The translations under genes and the position numbers were made by a program. This document shows positions 55,801-64,000 of a DNA stretch of 64,000 bases, in pieces. Each line of letters begins with the position of its first letter. Position 1 is the stretch's first letter. Under the pieces are notes generated by a model that saw only the letters and a program-made list of their open reading frames with translations, was not told the origin of the DNA and searched no databases. Origin of the DNA: Microbulbifer elongatus (GTDB taxonomy: Bacteria > Pseudomonadota > Gammaproteobacteria > Pseudomonadales > Cellvibrionaceae); assembly GCF_021165935.1 (NCBI RefSeq), contig NZ_CP088953.1, forward strand, positions 3,636,501 through 3,700,500, given 5' to 3'.

Positions 55801-57057
55801 TTATGGGCAAGACGGTGCCGCCGCCCAGAAGGTGCTGGCGGTAAAACCGGTTGCGCTGCTATTGGACGCCGGCAGGTTCCAGGCAGTGGGACCTGCATGA
55901 GTAGCATCACAGCCGTACTCGATCACACTCCAGTGCGAACCACCGGTAACTGCGGAATCGGTGCGCATGCACTTCACCGGGCTGTCGTAACCAGCGCCGA
56001 TCACCACGTTGGTGAACATACCGTCGGTACCCTGCTTCAGGTCAAAGGGAATACCGGAAGCCGCGGGCGCGGTGCTGCCGACAAAATCAATGCTCATGTT
56101 CGACACGATACCTTTGGAGCGCGGCAGGGCATTGGCATTGTCCGGGTTATTGGCCAGCTCAAGACCGTAGCCGGCACCGTCATTCTGCTTGATGTTCACA
56201 TTGGACAGAACACCCTGGTACCCCAGGTCCCAATCCACGCTGTCGTCTTCGTTGCAGGCCATCCACATATTGCTGATGCCAACGTTGCCACCAAAGAACT
56301 CGACGCCGTCATCCGCGTTGCCCTGCACGTGGATGTTGTTGATGGTGGTCGTGCTGCTGACCGCATACAGCGTCAGACCATTGATCTCGTTACCATCAGA
56401 AATCACGTGACCGCCCTCGGCGATAACCACATATTCCAAGGTACCGCTGCTCATGGCATTCGGCGCAGACAGGTGGCCACTGCCGAAGTAAGCCGCACTG
56501 GCAACACCTTCCATGGTGCAGACATCACCCATCTGGCCACCGCTAATGGCGCCGCTCGGGCAGGCGTTGCTCTCGCCGAAACCGGCCACTACCAGACCGC
56601 CCCACTCACCGGAGCCGTCATAGCCAGCATCGAGAGAGGAGAAAATGATCGGGTCGTTGGCGGTACCCTGTGCATCAATCTGTGCACCGCGGGAAATGAT
56701 CAGTGCGGATGCGCTATCGACGGCACCGGCGATCTGGGCACCGGCTTCGATCTGCAGCACGGTATTGTCAACGGTGCTCGGATCGGCGTTCTGGATATTG
56801 CCATTACCGACGACCACGATACCCGGCAGCGTCCAGATGATCTGCTCACCTTCGTAGTCGCCATCCGCTACTTCTTTTGCCAGCACAACGGTATCGTCTT
56901 CAACGATAGACAGCGGCAGCTCACACAGAACCGGCCCCTCGGAAACCTGATCCCAGGTACCGTTAAAGTTACACTCTTCGTCAAGAGCGAGATCGGTAAC
57001 GGCGTGTGACATTGAAGCCAGCGCCATCAGGCTGACAGACAGAATTGTCTTTTTCAT
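55801..57057 (-). CDS. Exported parallel beta-helix protein, single module
   Basis: A 418-residue exported protein with signal peptide MKKTILSVSLMALASMSHA and no lipobox. It starts with a cysteine pair (CNFNGTW, LCELPLS) and continues with short beta repeats such as IEAGAQIAGAVDSASALII, as in right-handed parallel beta helices. Landmarks are GEWGGLVVAGFG, WDLGYQGVLSNVNI and ALPRSKGIVSNMS, each shared with the three modules of the 1460-residue lipoprotein. The ATG has AAAGGAG upstream. No catalytic residues of pectate lyases or similar are evident. Position beside an STN receptor suggests a surface or secreted partner in capture of the ligand; that is inference. Confidence 0.8.
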   Translation of the reverse strand: MKKTILSVSLMALASMSHAVTDLALDEECNFNGTWDQVSEGPVLCELPLSIVEDDTVVLAKEVADGDYEGEQIIWTLPGIVVVGNGNIQNADPSTVDNTVLQIEAGAQIAGAVDSASALIISRGAQIDAQGTANDPIIFSSLDAGYDGSGEWGGLVVAGFGESNACPSGAISGGQMGDVCTMEGVASAAYFGSGHLSAPNAMSSGTLEYVVIAEGGHVISDGNEINGLTLYAVSSTTTINNIHVQGNADDGVEFFGGNVGISNMWMACNEDDSVDWDLGYQGVLSNVNIKQNDGAGYGLELANNPDNANALPRSKGIVSNMSIDFVGSTAPAASGIPFDLKQGTDGMFTNVVIGAGYDSPVKCMRTDSAVTGGSHWSVIEYGCDATHAGPTAWNLPASNSSATGFTASTFWAAAPSCP

Positions 57058-57063
57058 AACCAA

Positions 57064-57402
57064 CTCCTTTCAAGTTTATGCAACAGCTTTCAGAAATTAA
57101 AAATGTATCCCATAGAAAACTGGACAATTATTTACAAAAGTACCTCACCGGAGAAAACCCAACCAAATATGATTGAGTAAACCCATATTAAAAAAAACAC
57201 ATTAACCTCTCGTTTCATATCCATATTAAATTCCACTAACCACCGACGACTCTTGTTTTTTAAATTATTAAAAACTGCCTATAGACGAATAAAATACGCA
57301 AATGCGACATTAATTTTTTAATTAAAAAAAATTACATAGCGAAGAGAAGATAATTAAAAATTCTCGTATAAATCCTCTACAACTCCCTCACAAAAAACAC
57401 CC
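57064..57402 (-). promoter_or_regulatory. AT-rich leader of the 418-residue beta-helix gene
   Basis: About 340 non-coding bases, far richer in A and T than the surroundings, with runs such as AATTTTTTAATTAAAAAAAATT near 57312-57335. It follows the terminator of the lipoprotein gene, so it must hold the promoter of the 418-residue gene. The composition resembles UP-element or nucleoid-protein-bound DNA. No exact boxes assigned. Confidence 0.45.
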
Positions 57403-57431
57403 AAAAAAAAGGCCGGATCAAATCCGGCCTT
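57403..57431 (-). terminator. Intrinsic terminator of the three-module lipoprotein gene
   Basis: A perfect 10-bp stem AAGGCCGGAT with a 3-base loop, followed on the minus strand by eight T. It lies 18 bases after the stop of the lipoprotein gene and separates it from the 418-residue gene. Confidence 0.93.
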
Positions 57432-57448
57432 CTAGAGCGCTATAAAGT

Positions 57449-60400
57449 CTACAATCTATCATCCGCGATGGTTTCACCAACATTGATCGGGATAAAGTAA
57501 TCCGCCACACCGAAATAATTGCTATCGGCGATAAATTCTTTATCCACGGTCAGCGAGGAGGAATAGTCCAGTGGCGCCTGCCCCAAATTGATCACATCGG
57601 CCGCGGGGTAGTCGCTGCCCCAGTCGCTGAAAATCGTGGCCTCAGAAGAATCGAATCGACTTTCACCGTAATATCCAGAAACCACCCAGTCCAGCTCATA
57701 TATATCCGCAGTTGCCTGTGTCGGACTGGGGATAGTCGCCGAATTACTGGCGTTGCCCGACATATTAACGATCTCGCGGGTAACAAAGCTTTGCCGGACC
57801 GCGCTGGCAAATGTGGTGTTATTGGACAAGACACTGCAGCCAAGCGCCAACTGGTTGAACGCGATCTCTTTGCCCACCAGTGCCCGGGTACTGTCGTCGG
57901 TTTTGAAACAGTAATCCACCACTTCCCCGTAACCGGGCTCGTAGGGATTCGGGGTGCGATCCTCAATGGTGAAATCGTCGTAATTGCTACCAATCACACT
58001 GTTGTACAGAAAGGCACCGGAACCGCTGGCCAGCTCGATAGCGGCCCCGTAGGCGTCATCAAAATCCTGCGGATCCCACTCGGATACATTTAAAGTCATA
58101 TTGGCGATGGTGGGCATGGAGCGCGGCAGGTCGTTTTCGTGCCCGGGCGCACCATTTAGCCCCTGAATCACGGGGTAGAACCAGGTACTTCCATCACTGC
58201 CCTGCACCAGTGCCTCGTACTCCGGAATATCGTCGTCATCGTCCTGCTCCGTGCGCCAGTCCAGCCACAGGTCCTGCATGGTGCCCTGGTAACCGTGGTT
58301 CCAGCGGATATGACTGCTCCAGGCGGGTTCAGGATCGTCGATATACAGGTTGCGCAGATTGACCGCGCCGCCGTCGATATCAATGACCGGTGCACCGTAG
58401 TTTTTTGCGGCGAGAAATTCCCAGTCGCCATCGTGATACAGGTTGTGGATCTCGCCGCGGCCCACGCTGTTCAACTGGATACGACCGCCGAGCATATGCA
58501 GGTTCTCGATCCGCAGATTTTTATGGCTGTTGTCGTAACCGCCGTGGTAGCCGTACTCGCCCTGAATATTGCACACGCGGGTGCCGGGCTCGGCTGTGGC
58601 GGCATCGGGGCACTGGTTGTTGCGACCGAAACCGTCGACGATCAAGCCATCCCAGGCAAGGATATCGACATCCGCCGGCTGCCCCGTTTCCAAGTCATGC
58701 TGCAAGTACAACTGATCAATCACGCCGATCAGGTTTACCGGCCCCGCCGCATCCGTATCCCCTTCGACAAAGCTCTCTGCACCCACAATCTCGAGCGCGC
58801 CGCCGCGGGTAATATGCAGGCCACCGCCGGCAGACACCATCACAGTCGCAGAGGCCTCAATACCCAGGGTTACCGGGTCCGCCTTCATGGCTTCCACCTG
58901 CGCCGGATCGGTGAGCTCCAGGTGGCCCTCGCCGATGCGCACCAGGCCATTGATCAGCCACAGGGTGGGCAGTGGATCGTAGGCCACGGAAAATTCGCGC
59001 TCTACCAATTCGCCATCGACAAATACGGTGTGCTTGACCATATCCACAACCTGCCCGCCATTCTCCACGGCCAGCCTGTCGGCACCGGTATAAGCATTCA
59101 GCAGGAAATCCTCGGTAATAGTGCCGCGCAGCCCGCAGACCTTGTACCGCGGAGTATAGAATCCCCAGGTCGTGCCGGTTTCGTCACGGATAGCAATTTC
59201 GTCCCCAAGGTATTCATAGTCATCTTCCAGCACGGCTTTGAAGTCGCACTCCGCCGCCAGCAGCACGCCGACGGAATCGCTCCAGCCCAGATACCAGTCG
59301 TCGATGGAATCGCGTACGGAGCCCATGAAGTTCACGTTCGCGTTCAGATAGTTCGCAACCGCGCCAGCGAGGGTAAAGTCGATACTGGATTCGATGCCGG
59401 GAATATCGCTGCCACTCGGGACGAAGTTGCTGTCCAGCACTGCAGACACCTGATACACGCCGCTCAGCCCCTGGGTGCTGGCGGCGTAGTCCATTCCCGC
59501 CTCTTCGTCTTCTTCTGCAATAGTGGCTTCGCAATCCAGCACTACATTGTCGAAAAAGATTTCAGCCGGGTCACTGGTCTGCAGGCTGGCGGTGGCCGGG
59601 TCGTCGATATCCAGGCAGGTGTTGAAGTCCGCTACGACCGAGTTGTACAGCAGCAGGCCGGAGCCCTGTTCCAGCAGTATGGCGGTATCCGCCTGTTCTG
59701 CGCCTTTTACGGTGATATTCGCCATCACCGGGCGCGAGCGCGGTGCGGCATCGTGATCGTCGGCGTTATTGCGGCCGTGCAGGGCGTGGCCGACGCTTTC
59801 GGCTCCGGATTGCAGAATGGCGTACTGCAGGCTGCCGCGGTAGCCGGTGGCCCATTGCACCTGGTTGCCCACCACATCGGAGACCAGCAGGTTGTCGATA
59901 TTTACCGCACCGCCATTCAGTGACAGGCCTGTGCTGGCAGAATCGGCAATGTCCAGGTAGTTGATCTGACCCGCAGCGCTGACTTCATTCAGGGTCAGTG
60001 CCGGCTGGCCATTGCCCGCATTCAGCACACGCAGGTAGTCGATTTCCACAAACTGCTGCTGCGCCAGTGCGCAAAGCTCGGCGCTACTGCAGCTGTCTGC
60101 CAGGCCGTTGATGGTGATACCGCCCCAGCCCGCCTGTGCATCCAGCGCCTGCAGCTCGACCGGGTCTGCCGCGGTGCCAGTGATGGTCAGCGCCACGCCG
60201 GGGTTTACCGTCAGCGTTGCACCGGTAGCCACCTGGACGACGGAGGTGTGATCCAGAATGACTTTTTGCGGCCTGGCTAGTAATGCCTGTTGTTGTGCGG
60301 CATCCAGTCCGCTGAAGCCTGTGCCCAGGGTGACGTTTCCGCTCAGGCGCCACAACACCAGTTCGCCGTTGATATCGTTGTCGAAATAGAGGTTATCGGC

Positions 60401-61831
60401 AATCTCACCGGTCAGTTCGCATACGCGGTAATTACTGGTGCCGATACTGACGGTTTCCTCCAGCAATGCGCCGGCACCGTAACAGGGCGCGTAAACCAGA
60501 CCCAGCTCGTAGCCGTAGACTAGGGTACTGCCGCTCAGTAGGGCCGCGTTGATACCGGAGATCTCGGTGTTGTCAATTTCCAGCCGGTTGGTGAGATCCG
60601 GATTCAAGGTGTAGAAATTTTCCGCGTTGGCCAGTGCCTGGGCGGCGTAGTCGCTGCCGTCGTCCGCCGCTGCGGTGGTTTCACTGCAATAAAAAGCGCT
60701 ATTGGAAATCGCCACACTGGTGTTGCCGTCGGCAATATTCAGGCAGGAGCCAAAGCCCTGCACCACCATATTGGCAATGCCGATATTGCCGCCGCCGGCG
60801 AGCGCCAGTGCGGCGCCGGCGTTGAGGGATTGATCCACCAGCGTCAGGCCATCGATGGATACGCCATGGTCACCGCTGCCACTGCTCTCGCCTTTGATGG
60901 CGGCGAGATCGGACCGGTGGTGAATGATACTGTTCGCCACCTTGCCGCCAAAACCGCTGCGCCAGTACAGCGCATGCCCCTGGTTGCCCAGGGCTTTGAG
61001 ATCGAAAATGCTCAGCGCGCCGCCATTTAGTTCCAGGCCATTGGTCGCACTGTAAAAAACGCCGTGGGGAACATAACTCTGGCCCATGTGCGGCGCATTG
61101 ATGGTGATGGCCGCGGAGAGCCGACCACCGCCATCCAGCTCACCGCCGGCTTCTGCGGCGTAACCCGTAAAGCCGTTGCGTCCGCCGCCAAACAGTATGG
61201 TGTTTTCACGGGTTTCCTGCTGCGACAGGCCACCGTAGTAACCCCACTCACCCTGCACATTGCAGAAATTGTCCGCACCGCCGGTAGTGCCGCAGTCCGG
61301 GTGGTAGCCGATGCCGTTTACCACCACACCGCCCCACTCGCCGCCGCCGATATTATCGTCGTCGATAGATTCAATATCCGGTGCGAAGCTGCCGTTGCGG
61401 TGCACCACCACCACGGTGCCGGGCTTGGCATACACTTTTGACGCGAAGCCACCAACACCGTGGAGCGTATCTGCCTGCAGTTCCGCCAGAGTTGCGTAGC
61501 TCTTGCTCTCGCCGATTTCATAGACGCCGTCCAGCACCCACACCAGCGGCTCGAAATTGTGGCTGCTCTTGAGGCGGACATCTCCCTGCTGGCCGGCATC
61601 CGTGTTGAGCACGCAGGCCTGGGTTTCCACGCCGTCGATCACTACCGGGTCTGTGGGGGTTCCCACTACACCACCGACAGCCACCTCACACTGCTTCAGG
61701 CGGATCTCCAGGGAATCCTCCTGCGCGATATCGTCTGATATGTCCCCCTCACAGGCGGCGAGCAGCAGGGCGCTGGTGGCCAGCGCCAGCCCGCGGCACA
61801 ACGACGGGAATTTTGGTTTTACTGTAAACAT
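57449..61831 (-). CDS. Giant beta-helix lipoprotein of three related modules
   Basis: A 1460-residue lipoprotein with lipobox LLAAC, lipidated near residue 27 and probably on the outer membrane. Three modules follow, at about 45-450, 450-860 and 860-1460. Each begins with a cysteine and a strand pair (QACVLN, YRVCELTGEI, YKVCGLRGTI), then a W..G...G (WVLDGVYEIG, WRLSGNVTLG, WLINGLVRIG), then GG...V...G and a beta-helix body. Modules share W..GY.G and PRS.P...NM/NIT, and the same landmarks occur once in the 418-residue protein. The start chosen is the second ATG (MFTVKPK) after GGTGA. No enzyme motif is evident. It is followed by an intrinsic terminator and preceded by a TonB receptor 71 bases away, so both are probably one transcript. 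Confidence 0.85.
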   Translation of the reverse strand: MFTVKPKFPSLCRGLALATSALLLAACEGDISDDIAQEDSLEIRLKQCEVAVGGVVGTPTDPVVIDGVETQACVLNTDAGQQGDVRLKSSHNFEPLVWVLDGVYEIGESKSYATLAELQADTLHGVGGFASKVYAKPGTVVVVHRNGSFAPDIESIDDDNIGGGEWGGVVVNGIGYHPDCGTTGGADNFCNVQGEWGYYGGLSQQETRENTILFGGGRNGFTGYAAEAGGELDGGGRLSAAITINAPHMGQSYVPHGVFYSATNGLELNGGALSIFDLKALGNQGHALYWRSGFGGKVANSIIHHRSDLAAIKGESSGSGDHGVSIDGLTLVDQSLNAGAALALAGGGNIGIANMVVQGFGSCLNIADGNTSVAISNSAFYCSETTAAADDGSDYAAQALANAENFYTLNPDLTNRLEIDNTEISGINAALLSGSTLVYGYELGLVYAPCYGAGALLEETVSIGTSNYRVCELTGEIADNLYFDNDINGELVLWRLSGNVTLGTGFSGLDAAQQQALLARPQKVILDHTSVVQVATGATLTVNPGVALTITGTAADPVELQALDAQAGWGGITINGLADSCSSAELCALAQQQFVEIDYLRVLNAGNGQPALTLNEVSAAGQINYLDIADSASTGLSLNGGAVNIDNLLVSDVVGNQVQWATGYRGSLQYAILQSGAESVGHALHGRNNADDHDAAPRSRPVMANITVKGAEQADTAILLEQGSGLLLYNSVVADFNTCLDIDDPATASLQTSDPAEIFFDNVVLDCEATIAEEDEEAGMDYAASTQGLSGVYQVSAVLDSNFVPSGSDIPGIESSIDFTLAGAVANYLNANVNFMGSVRDSIDDWYLGWSDSVGVLLAAECDFKAVLEDDYEYLGDEIAIRDETGTTWGFYTPRYKVCGLRGTITEDFLLNAYTGADRLAVENGGQVVDMVKHTVFVDGELVEREFSVAYDPLPTLWLINGLVRIGEGHLELTDPAQVEAMKADPVTLGIEASATVMVSAGGGLHITRGGALEIVGAESFVEGDTDAAGPVNLIGVIDQLYLQHDLETGQPADVDILAWDGLIVDGFGRNNQCPDAATAEPGTRVCNIQGEYGYHGGYDNSHKNLRIENLHMLGGRIQLNSVGRGEIHNLYHDGDWEFLAAKNYGAPVIDIDGGAVNLRNLYIDDPEPAWSSHIRWNHGYQGTMQDLWLDWRTEQDDDDDIPEYEALVQGSDGSTWFYPVIQGLNGAPGHENDLPRSMPTIANMTLNVSEWDPQDFDDAYGAAIELASGSGAFLYNSVIGSNYDDFTIEDRTPNPYEPGYGEVVDYCFKTDDSTRALVGKEIAFNQLALGCSVLSNNTTFASAVRQSFVTREIVNMSGNASNSATIPSPTQATADIYELDWVVSGYYGESRFDSSEATIFSDWGSDYPAADVINLGQAPLDYSSSLTVDKEFIADSNYFGVADYFIPINVGETIADDRL

Positions 61832-61902
61832 GGATTCACCCATTTATATCTGGTCTTGAAAATACATTTGATCTTTTAACACTGGCCTATGAATTTTCCG
61901 GC

Positions 61903-64000
61903 TCAGAATTCGTAACTGGCGGAGAGCTTGAAGCGGCGCCCGGATTGGTAGCTCAGGTAGGGCACGTTGAACTTCACATATTCCAGGTTGCGCTCTTCAT
62001 CCAGCAGGTTGTCTGCCGAGGCGGCAAGCGAGAGGCCATTCATAAAATTTTTCTTGTAGATCAGCCGCAGGTCACTGTAGGACTGCCGGTACACGTCACC
62101 CAAAAGAGCGGAGTTCGCCGTCGCACCGTTGGTAATGGCCAGTTCCTCCCCAGTCTGGTTAAACACCAGGGTCACTTCCTGGCCGCTGTCGACGTGGTCG
62201 TAACCCAGTTGCAGGTTGGCGATATAGTCCGGCTGGCCCTGTAGCGGGCGGGTGACTTCGCGCACACCAACTCCAGAACCCTCGGTGACATCCACCGAGG
62301 ACTCAATATGGGTGTAATTGAATTGCACAAACAGTTCGTGGCCGCGGTTGGGGCCGAGCACAAATTCCTTGCGCAAGTCCAGCTCCACCCCTTCCACTTC
62401 CGCCTGCTCGGCATTGTCGAAGGTGTAGTAGTCGTACACATTGCCAGTTTTGTCGAAGCGGTTTTCGATGGCGTTGGTGAGATCTTTCTGGAACAGGGCG
62501 AGGGTGATGGACTCGGTATCCGACGGATACCACTCCAGACGCAGGTCGAGGTTTTCGATATCCGCCGGTTTCAGGTCCGGGTTGCCGGTGTAGACCTCCA
62601 GGGTTTCGATGTCGTTAAACTTGCGCGGGAAAATCTCGAACACTTCCGGCCAGTTGACGGTTTCCGACCAGGCGGCGCGCAGCTGCCAGGCGTCGTTGAA
62701 CATCCAGGTAAGGCCGAGGGACGGGTTGGTGCGCTCCTTGTCCATCACATTGCGGAGTGGCTCCGGGGTGTAGGCGTATACCTCCCCTTCCAGAGTGAAG
62801 GTCTCTCTGCGTGCCCCCAGGTTGACCTTGAGTTTCTCGCGGATATTGGCCTCCACCAGTGCGTATTCCGCGGTGGTGCTGAGCTCGCTGAGGTAGTCGT
62901 CTCCTTCCCAGCCCACATCGTTTTCCGGCGGAATGCTGACGATGCCGATGGAGAGCAGCGTGCCACTCGAACCAATGGTGCCAAGGATGTTTTCGGACAC
63001 AAAGTGCTTACGTGGATCGGGGATACCGCCGTCACCCACGGTGTAACCGCTTCCCTGGAGACGCCAGTTGTAGTTGGTGACATCGCCCTCCCGGTCCCGC
63101 TGTAGCGACTCCGCACCGGCCTTCAACAACAGGGAGACGCCACTGATCTCGTCGATGGGCAACTCCAGATCCAGGCGGTAGCCTTCGTTGTCCTCCCGCA
63201 TGGTTTCCCAGAGGTTGTAGTGGGCGGTCGGCTCATCGCTGAGTTGAAATGGCTGGATGAGTCCGCCTTCATAGGTGTACTGAGTGGCGTTGGGTCGGTC
63301 GTAGTCGGTGTTGGCGGTCATGGCCTGCCACTTTACGCCGAGGTCCCCCAGATAGAGGGACCAGCCGCTGTCGGCGGAGATATCCAGACTGTGGGAGCCC
63401 CACAACTGATGACTGACCAGCTGTTCCTCGACCCAGTCGACCCGTTGACGCCAGAAAATATGTGCATCCGGAGAACTTTTCGCACCGCTGTCTTCACCGT
63501 TGCGCAGGCGTTCGGTGATTTCTCCTGTCGCATCGTAAATCTCGTATTTCGTTTCCAGCTCGCTGGAATTAGTGGTGTGGCGCAGGGCGATATTGTTGAG
63601 GCCCAGCTGGTGATTGTCGGCGATATCCCACTGCAGGTTCACCATGGCGCTGAGGTCGATCACATTGTTGGTGTCGAGGGTTTCCGCTTCGCTGTCGAGA
63701 AAGATCTTGTTTGCGTCGTTCTGGGTTCCCCTAAAGCGGGTGTTTTCCTTGGTGTTGCTGCTCCACTTGTTGGCGTAGCGCACCGCGCCGATCACACCCA
63801 GACGCTGCTCACCCAGCTCCCAGCTGTTGCCGCCGTTGAAGCTGAGGCTGGTATCCGCCTGCGCCTCGCCGTAGACGATGGCATTGTGGGGAATGGACTC
63901 GCCCATGGCTTTAAAGAAGGCGGCATCGAAGCCGGCGTCGACACCGTTTTTGATATTCACGTACTGATCCACCGAGGGCTTGAGGATATCCGGCAGATCG
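61903..64000 (-). CDS. TonB-dependent receptor, C-terminal part (5' end outside window)
   Basis: The frame is open to base 64000, giving 698 residues; the signal peptide and most of the plug lie outside. The visible part starts at the plug-barrel junction (LPDILKPSVDQYVNIKNG) and continues through the barrel: WPEVFEIFPRKFNDIETLEVYTGNPDLKPA and YTHIESSVDVTEGSG are typical strands. The end YQSGRRFKLSASYEF parallels YQSGRRYQLRLGVEF of the STN receptor at 51.9-54.9 kb, so the two are paralogues. Whether it carries an STN domain cannot be seen. It is followed after 71 bases by the three-module lipoprotein gene. Confidence 0.92.
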   Translation of the reverse strand, partial: DLPDILKPSVDQYVNIKNGVDAGFDAAFFKAMGESIPHNAIVYGEAQADTSLSFNGGNSWELGEQRLGVIGAVRYANKWSSNTKENTRFRGTQNDANKIFLDSEAETLDTNNVIDLSAMVNLQWDIADNHQLGLNNIALRHTTNSSELETKYEIYDATGEITERLRNGEDSGAKSSPDAHIFWRQRVDWVEEQLVSHQLWGSHSLDISADSGWSLYLGDLGVKWQAMTANTDYDRPNATQYTYEGGLIQPFQLSDEPTAHYNLWETMREDNEGYRLDLELPIDEISGVSLLLKAGAESLQRDREGDVTNYNWRLQGSGYTVGDGGIPDPRKHFVSENILGTIGSSGTLLSIGIVSIPPENDVGWEGDDYLSELSTTAEYALVEANIREKLKVNLGARRETFTLEGEVYAYTPEPLRNVMDKERTNPSLGLTWMFNDAWQLRAAWSETVNWPEVFEIFPRKFNDIETLEVYTGNPDLKPADIENLDLRLEWYPSDTESITLALFQKDLTNAIENRFDKTGNVYDYYTFDNAEQAEVEGVELDLRKEFVLGPNRGHELFVQFNYTHIESSVDVTEGSGVGVREVTRPLQGQPDYIANLQLGYDHVDSGQEVTLVFNQTGEELAITNGATANSALLGDVYRQSYSDLRLIYKKNFMNGLSLAASADNLLDEERNLEYVKFNVPYLSYQSGRRFKLSASYEF

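Overview
The window looks like a chromosomal segment of a marine, polysaccharide-degrading gammaproteobacterium, most like the Cellvibrionales (Microbulbifer, Saccharophagus or Teredinibacter relatives). The evidence is an exported CBM2-polyserine-GH5 endoglucanase, large TonB-dependent receptors with a FecI/FecR regulator, and Pseudomonas-like gene order in the cell-wall clusters. The genus is an inference. I see no tRNA, rRNA or CRISPR array.

Layout. 1-5.4 kb: the end of acetyl-CoA synthetase, then a CrbR-like response regulator converging on a CrbS-like transporter-kinase, an acetate-switch module. 5.6-8.1 kb: a DUF1540 protein and the GH5 cellulase. 8.38-9.80 kb: a complete IS4-family element inserted in the terminator hairpin behind lipA. 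9.8-20.6 kb (minus strand): lipoate and cell-wall genes nadD-rsfS-rlmH-mrdA-rodA-mltB-rlpA-dacC-ybeD-lipB-lipA, with proA upstream. 22-28 kb: a DUF2339 membrane protein, a LON-domain protein, a YpfJ-like peptidase, a parvulin and an unknown membrane protein. 28.2-37.2 kb (minus): mreB-mreC-mreD-maf-rng-yhdP, with rng and yhdP joined in one open frame. 37.5-40.9 kb (plus): gatCAB. 41.3-50.2 kb: housekeeping and transport genes (PA4642-like, CysZ-like, PPK2, RhlB, DoxX, MATE, an exported deacylase, a zinc-type efflux protein).

50.3-64 kb is the accessory region. It holds a FecI-type sigma factor and FecR, a TonB receptor with an STN signalling domain, a small unknown exported protein, a 418-residue exported parallel beta-helix protein, a 1460-residue lipoprotein built of three related modules, and a second TonB receptor of the same family that runs off the window. 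I read this as an uncharacterised outer-membrane uptake and sensing locus in which paired receptors work with beta-helix surface proteins.

Five intergenic copies (12.1, 26.5, 27.1, 41.0 and 41.2 kb) of a structured repeat were also found. Each can fold as an outer stem closing two hairpins. The stem sequences differ between copies while the hexanucleotide loops (RTCCMT) stay the same, which suggests a conserved fold. A separate MITE-like palindrome lies at 42.6 kb. mreC and the first TonB receptor seem to need non-AUG start codons.
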